This document shows positions 14,568 to 17,237 of a stretch of DNA of 17,237 nt, piece by piece. A program made the translations under genes and the position numbers. The stretch is from an uncultured Clostridium sp. (lineage in GTDB: Bacteria; Bacillota; Clostridia; TANB77; CAG-508), in contig USNR01000028.1 of the NCBI GenBank assembly GCA_900556135.1, forward strand, positions 1-17,237. The letters run 5' to 3'. The notes beneath the pieces were generated by a model. The model saw only the letters and a program-made list of their open reading frames with translations. It did no database searches and was not told the origin of the DNA. Position 1 is the first letter of the stretch. Each line of letters opens with the position of its first letter.

Positions 14568-16748
14568 ATGAATAAAGTAAAAAAATTAGATATAAGAAAA
14601 TTAAAGAAAAATGAACTGAAAAATAACAGAGATGATAAGTTAAACAAAAGTTTATTAAATAGAAAAAGAAGAAATGAAAAAAAAGCTAAAAAAGAGTTAA
14701 AAAAGGACAGCAAAACATCTAAATATCAGCTTAATAAAAAAGGGGATATTTCCAGAAAAAAGAGAATAAAGTTAGCACTTATATTTTGTGTGCTGATAAT
14801 GTTTGCATTGGCAATAAGGGTTTCGTGGATTCAGTTTGTACAAGGAGAAAGCTTAAAAAACATGGCATATATTCAGCAAACATTAGATAGAAAGGTTAAT
14901 CCTAAAAGAGGAACTATTTATGATGCAACAGGTAAAGTTGTTTTAGCTACAAGCAGTAGTGTAGAAACAATTACAGTAAATCCATTAAATATTGCTAGTG
15001 AGAATAAAGAAAAAGTTGCAAAGAAATTATCTGAGCTATTTGAATTGGATTATGAAAAAGTATTAAAAAAGGTTAATAAAAAAACAGCAATAGAAACCAT
15101 AGTAAAAAAAGTTGATAGAGAGCAATCTGATGAACTTAGAAGATGGATGAATGAAAATAAAATTACATCAGGAATAAATATTGATGAAGATACAAAAAGA
15201 TATTATCCATATAATAATTTAGCATCACAAATTATAGGATTTTGTGGAAGTGATAATCAAGGGTTGGCAGGAATTGAAGCTGTATATGAAGAAAATCTAA
15301 AAGGAAAGCCAGGTAAGATTTTAAAAAGAACAAATGCTAAAGGAATAGATATAGAAAATACAGCAGAGTATTATCAAAAAGCAACTAATGGAAATGATTT
15401 AGTTTTATCTATAGATGCTATTGTACAAGGAATTGCAGAAAAATATTTACAAGAAGCTTGTATAGACAATGTGTGTACTGATGGTGGAAACATTATAATT
15501 ATGAATGCTAAAACTGGGGATATATTGGCACTGGCCGGTTACCCAGATTATAATCTGAATGAACCATATACTATAAACTCAGAAGAATTAGCAGGAAATT
15601 GGGAGAATATGTCTCAAATTGAAAAATCTAATGCACTGCAGGCTATGTGGAGAAACAAAGCTATTTCAGATACATATGAACCAGGTTCAACATTTAAATT
15701 GGTGACAGCTTCAACAGCTTTGGAAGAAGGAATTGTAACATCAACAGATAAGGAAGGAGAATTTTGCTGTACGGGATATATAGATGTTGCAGGAGTAAAA
15801 ATGAAATGTTGGAGATATTATAGACCTCATGGCCCTGAGAGTTTAAGGCAGGCTCTTATGAATTCGTGTAATCCAGTTTTTATAGGACTTGGGCAAAAAA
15901 TTGGAATAAGCAAATATTATGAATATTTAAGAAAGTTTGGATTTTTAAGTAAAACTGGAATAGATCTTCCAGGAGAGGCAGGAAGTATTTTCTTAGCAGA
16001 AAATAAAGTTGGACCAGTGGAACTTGGAACAATAGCTTTTGGACAGAGATTTGAGGTTACTCCAATCCAAATGATAACAATGGTTTCAACTATTGCCAAT
16101 GGAGGTGTATACATTAAACCAAGAGTTGTAAAGCAAATAATAGATGGCTCAACAGGAGAGGTAAAAAACATTGAAACAGTAACAAAAGATAGAGTTATTT
16201 CAGAAGAAACTTCTAAAAATGTACTTAGTATGATGCAAAGTGTTGTTGCAGAAGGAACAGGAAAGAATGCTCAAGTTAAGGGCTATAATATAGGAGGAAA
16301 AACGGGAACATCAGAAGATGGAGTAAATACAGGAAAATATGTAACGTCCTTTATAGGAGTTGCACCCGTATCAGACCCTGAAATAACAATATTAATAACA
16401 TTATATAATCCGACAGGTGAAGGTGGACACCAAGGAGGTGGTGTTGCAGCGCCAATAGCATCACAAGTATTAGGAGAAGTATTACCATATTTAGAAATAA
16501 AAAAGGACAATGATGAAGAAGGCGAAAAACAAGAAGTAGAAGTTCCAAATGTCGTTGGTATGACCCAAAAAGAGGCAAAAAATGTATTGGAAGAAAACGG
16601 ACTAAATATCGATTTACGAGAAAACAATAATGAAAATATTCAAAACACATCAGAAGAAAAAAGTGAAAGTATAGTGTCAAATCAATTACCAAAAGCAGGA
16701 GTAAAGATAAAAGAAGGAACATCTGTAGTAGTTGAGATGAGTAATTAG
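14568..16748 (+). CDS. FtsI/SpoVD-type penicillin-binding protein (class B) with one PASTA domain
   Basis: This is a peptidoglycan DD-transpeptidase anchored in the membrane and acting outside it on the septal or spore-cortex wall. It has 726 residues: a lysine/arginine-rich cytoplasmic segment (1-65), a membrane helix (about 67-85, IKLALIFCVLIMFALAIRV), a PBP dimerisation domain (about 108-260), and a transpeptidase domain with active-site S374 in STFK (374-377), SCN (433-435) and KTGT (578-581). A single PASTA domain follows (659-726, from VPNVVGM). One PASTA is the SpoVD layout, but the dcw position fits FtsI as well, so no symbol is assigned. ATG 14568 follows AGGTGA by 4 bases. The cluster does not continue with mraY or murF in this window. 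Confidence 0.93.
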   Translation: MNKVKKLDIRKLKKNELKNNRDDKLNKSLLNRKRRNEKKAKKELKKDSKTSKYQLNKKGDISRKKRIKLALIFCVLIMFALAIRVSWIQFVQGESLKNMAYIQQTLDRKVNPKRGTIYDATGKVVLATSSSVETITVNPLNIASENKEKVAKKLSELFELDYEKVLKKVNKKTAIETIVKKVDREQSDELRRWMNENKITSGINIDEDTKRYYPYNNLASQIIGFCGSDNQGLAGIEAVYEENLKGKPGKILKRTNAKGIDIENTAEYYQKATNGNDLVLSIDAIVQGIAEKYLQEACIDNVCTDGGNIIIMNAKTGDILALAGYPDYNLNEPYTINSEELAGNWENMSQIEKSNALQAMWRNKAISDTYEPGSTFKLVTASTALEEGIVTSTDKEGEFCCTGYIDVAGVKMKCWRYYRPHGPESLRQALMNSCNPVFIGLGQKIGISKYYEYLRKFGFLSKTGIDLPGEAGSIFLAENKVGPVELGTIAFGQRFEVTPIQMITMVSTIANGGVYIKPRVVKQIIDGSTGEVKNIETVTKDRVISEETSKNVLSMMQSVVAEGTGKNAQVKGYNIGGKTGTSEDGVNTGKYVTSFIGVAPVSDPEITILITLYNPTGEGGHQGGGVAAPIASQVLGEVLPYLEIKKDNDEEGEKQEVEVPNVVGMTQKEAKNVLEENGLNIDLRENNNENIQNTSEEKSESIVSNQLPKAGVKIKEGTSVVVEMSN

Positions 16749-16803
16749 TTTCATATTATATTTATTAGCCAATAGCGTTAGTTTAAGATAATTTTAGTTC
16801 GGT

Positions 16804-16952
16804 TGACGTCCGCTTATTTTGGCTAATAATATGTTACAAATTAGGGAACTTAAGATTTTTCTTATCGTCCTATGATGAAGACGAGGACTCATATTTAAGA
16901 GAAAAATTCAATCCCTAATTGTGCAAACATATTTATTAGTTAAATAGCGCTG
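16804..16952 (+). repeat. Structured intergenic repeat, copy B (probable RNA element)
   Basis: It matches copy A (9869-10012) over its whole length. The predicted closing stem pairs 16816-16835 with 16926-16945 (with G-U pairs where copy A has G-C), the inner stem AAATTAGGGA (16838-16847) pairs with TCCCTAATT (16912-16920), and a hairpin 16859-16869/16877-16887 carries the same loop CTATGAT. Base changes relative to copy A preserve pairing in the hairpin and in the closing stem. It lies upstream of the next gene's promoter, so it is not that gene's leader; it could be an independent small RNA or the 3' end of the ftsI transcript. Confidence 0.82.
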
Positions 16953-16999
16953 ATTGGATGAAATAAAAAAATTTGTCGATTTTTGGTATACTTTTTTTC

Positions 17000-17028
17000 T
17001 GGACAAGATGGTGTTTTCGGGTTATAAT
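17000..17028 (+). promoter_or_regulatory. Sigma-A promoter of the right-edge gene
   Basis: TGGACA (17000-17005) and a perfect TATAAT (17023-17028) are 17 bases apart. A 14-base palindrome, TAAATTCGAATTTA (17055-17068), lies about 20 bases after the expected start point and may be an operator. Confidence 0.8.
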
Positions 17029-17161
17029 TTGATTGTTAACAAATTATATTCATGTAAATTCGAATTTATAAATTTTAATCTTAAAGAATTAAATCTGAGG
17101 TAAAATCCAAAAAGAAAAAGTAATATTACCTGCTAAATATGTTATATAAGGAGGCGTGCGT

Positions 17162-17237
17162 TTGGAAGAAACGATAAAACCCAAAGAGGTGAAATTATTG
17201 CAACCAAAGATAGATATAGTGTTTCAAAGTTTATTTA
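17162..17237 (+). CDS. Start of a probable Rpn-family recombination-promoting nuclease / PD-(D/E)XK transposase-like protein (3' end outside window)
   Basis: The visible residues end LLQPKIDIVFQSLF, which matches the usual opening of Rpn/YhgA-like PD-(D/E)XK proteins (LxPKxDxVFKxLFG). In that family this segment starts the nuclease fold; members cut DNA and promote RecA-independent recombination. Start TTG 17162 follows a perfect AAGGAGG (17148-17154) by 7 bases. A second TTG at 17198 follows AAAGAGGTG by 6 bases and would begin directly at the conserved segment, so two starts are possible. Only 25 codons are visible; the assignment rests on this short motif. Confidence 0.6.
   Translation, partial: MEETIKPKEVKLLQPKIDIVFQSLF

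Larger units (their letters stand above)
16749..17161. other. 413-base gene-free region after ftsI
   Basis: This region holds a partial 3' copy of the structured repeat (16751-16778), complete copy B (16804-16952), a strong promoter (17000-17028), a 14-base palindrome (17055-17068) and the ribosome-binding site of the right-edge gene. No ordinary terminator for ftsI was found; a stem formed by the repeat may serve that purpose. Confidence 0.75.

Noticed and set aside
16351..16722. Long minus-strand open frames inside ftsI, clpC and rsmH-adjacent genes
   Set aside because: They lie opposite strongly conserved genes, have low-complexity hydrophobic composition and lack start signals; they are shadows.
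16804..16952. Repeat copies as riboswitch leaders of the following genes
   Set aside because: Copy B lies upstream of a strong promoter and would not be part of the downstream mRNA; no known riboswitch core (for example c-di-GMP, SAM, T-box) was recognised in either copy.

Overview
The window is strongly A+T-rich, uses AGA/AGG for most arginines and carries Gram-positive gene neighbourhoods: a CtsR-McsA-McsB-ClpC heat-shock operon, an mraZ-rsmH-ftsL-ftsI cell-division cluster, and a GLUG-repeat protein with a pilin-like leader. This points to a low-GC Bacillota, most likely an uncultured gut-type member of class Clostridia. No rRNA, tRNA, phage or CRISPR locus is visible.

Layout. 1-112: tail of an unknown gene and its terminator. 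116-4967: ctsR-mcsA-mcsB-clpC behind a sigma-A promoter with a CtsR operator, closed by a terminator. 5001-7772: a short-chain dehydrogenase, peptidyl-tRNA hydrolase (pth) and a short RNase E/G, ending in a terminator shared tail-to-tail with a long-chain acyl-CoA ligase on the minus strand (7755-9482). 9483-10073: a 591-base gap holding the ligase promoter, two matching operator-like dyads and copy A of a structured repeat. 10074-11706: a surface-type protein split by a +1 frameshift. 11913-16748: mraZ, a 500-base A-rich spacer, rsmH (also split by a +1 frameshift), ftsL and ftsI/spoVD. 16751-17237: copy B of the structured repeat, a strong promoter and the first codons of what looks like an Rpn-family nuclease.

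How the genes work together. CtsR represses its own operon; McsA and McsB form the protein-arginine kinase complex that inactivates CtsR and marks proteins for ClpC. MraZ, RsmH, FtsL and FtsI belong to the division and cell-wall cluster, with MraZ boxes over its own promoter. Pth and RNase E/G serve translation and RNA turnover.

Most notable observation. The codon CGG is absent in frame from all roughly 4,800 codons that I scanned, except at two places: codon 31 of rsmH (13027) and codon 338 of the GLUG protein (11085). Those are exactly the two points where the reading frame must move +1 for the protein to make sense. In both cases skipping the C of CGG puts the common codon GGA next. This could be CGG-directed +1 frameshifting, for example at a rare or unassigned codon. 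Two indels or sequence errors remain the main alternative. A second observation is a structured intergenic repeat of about 145 bases in two copies, with compensatory base changes suggesting a functional RNA.
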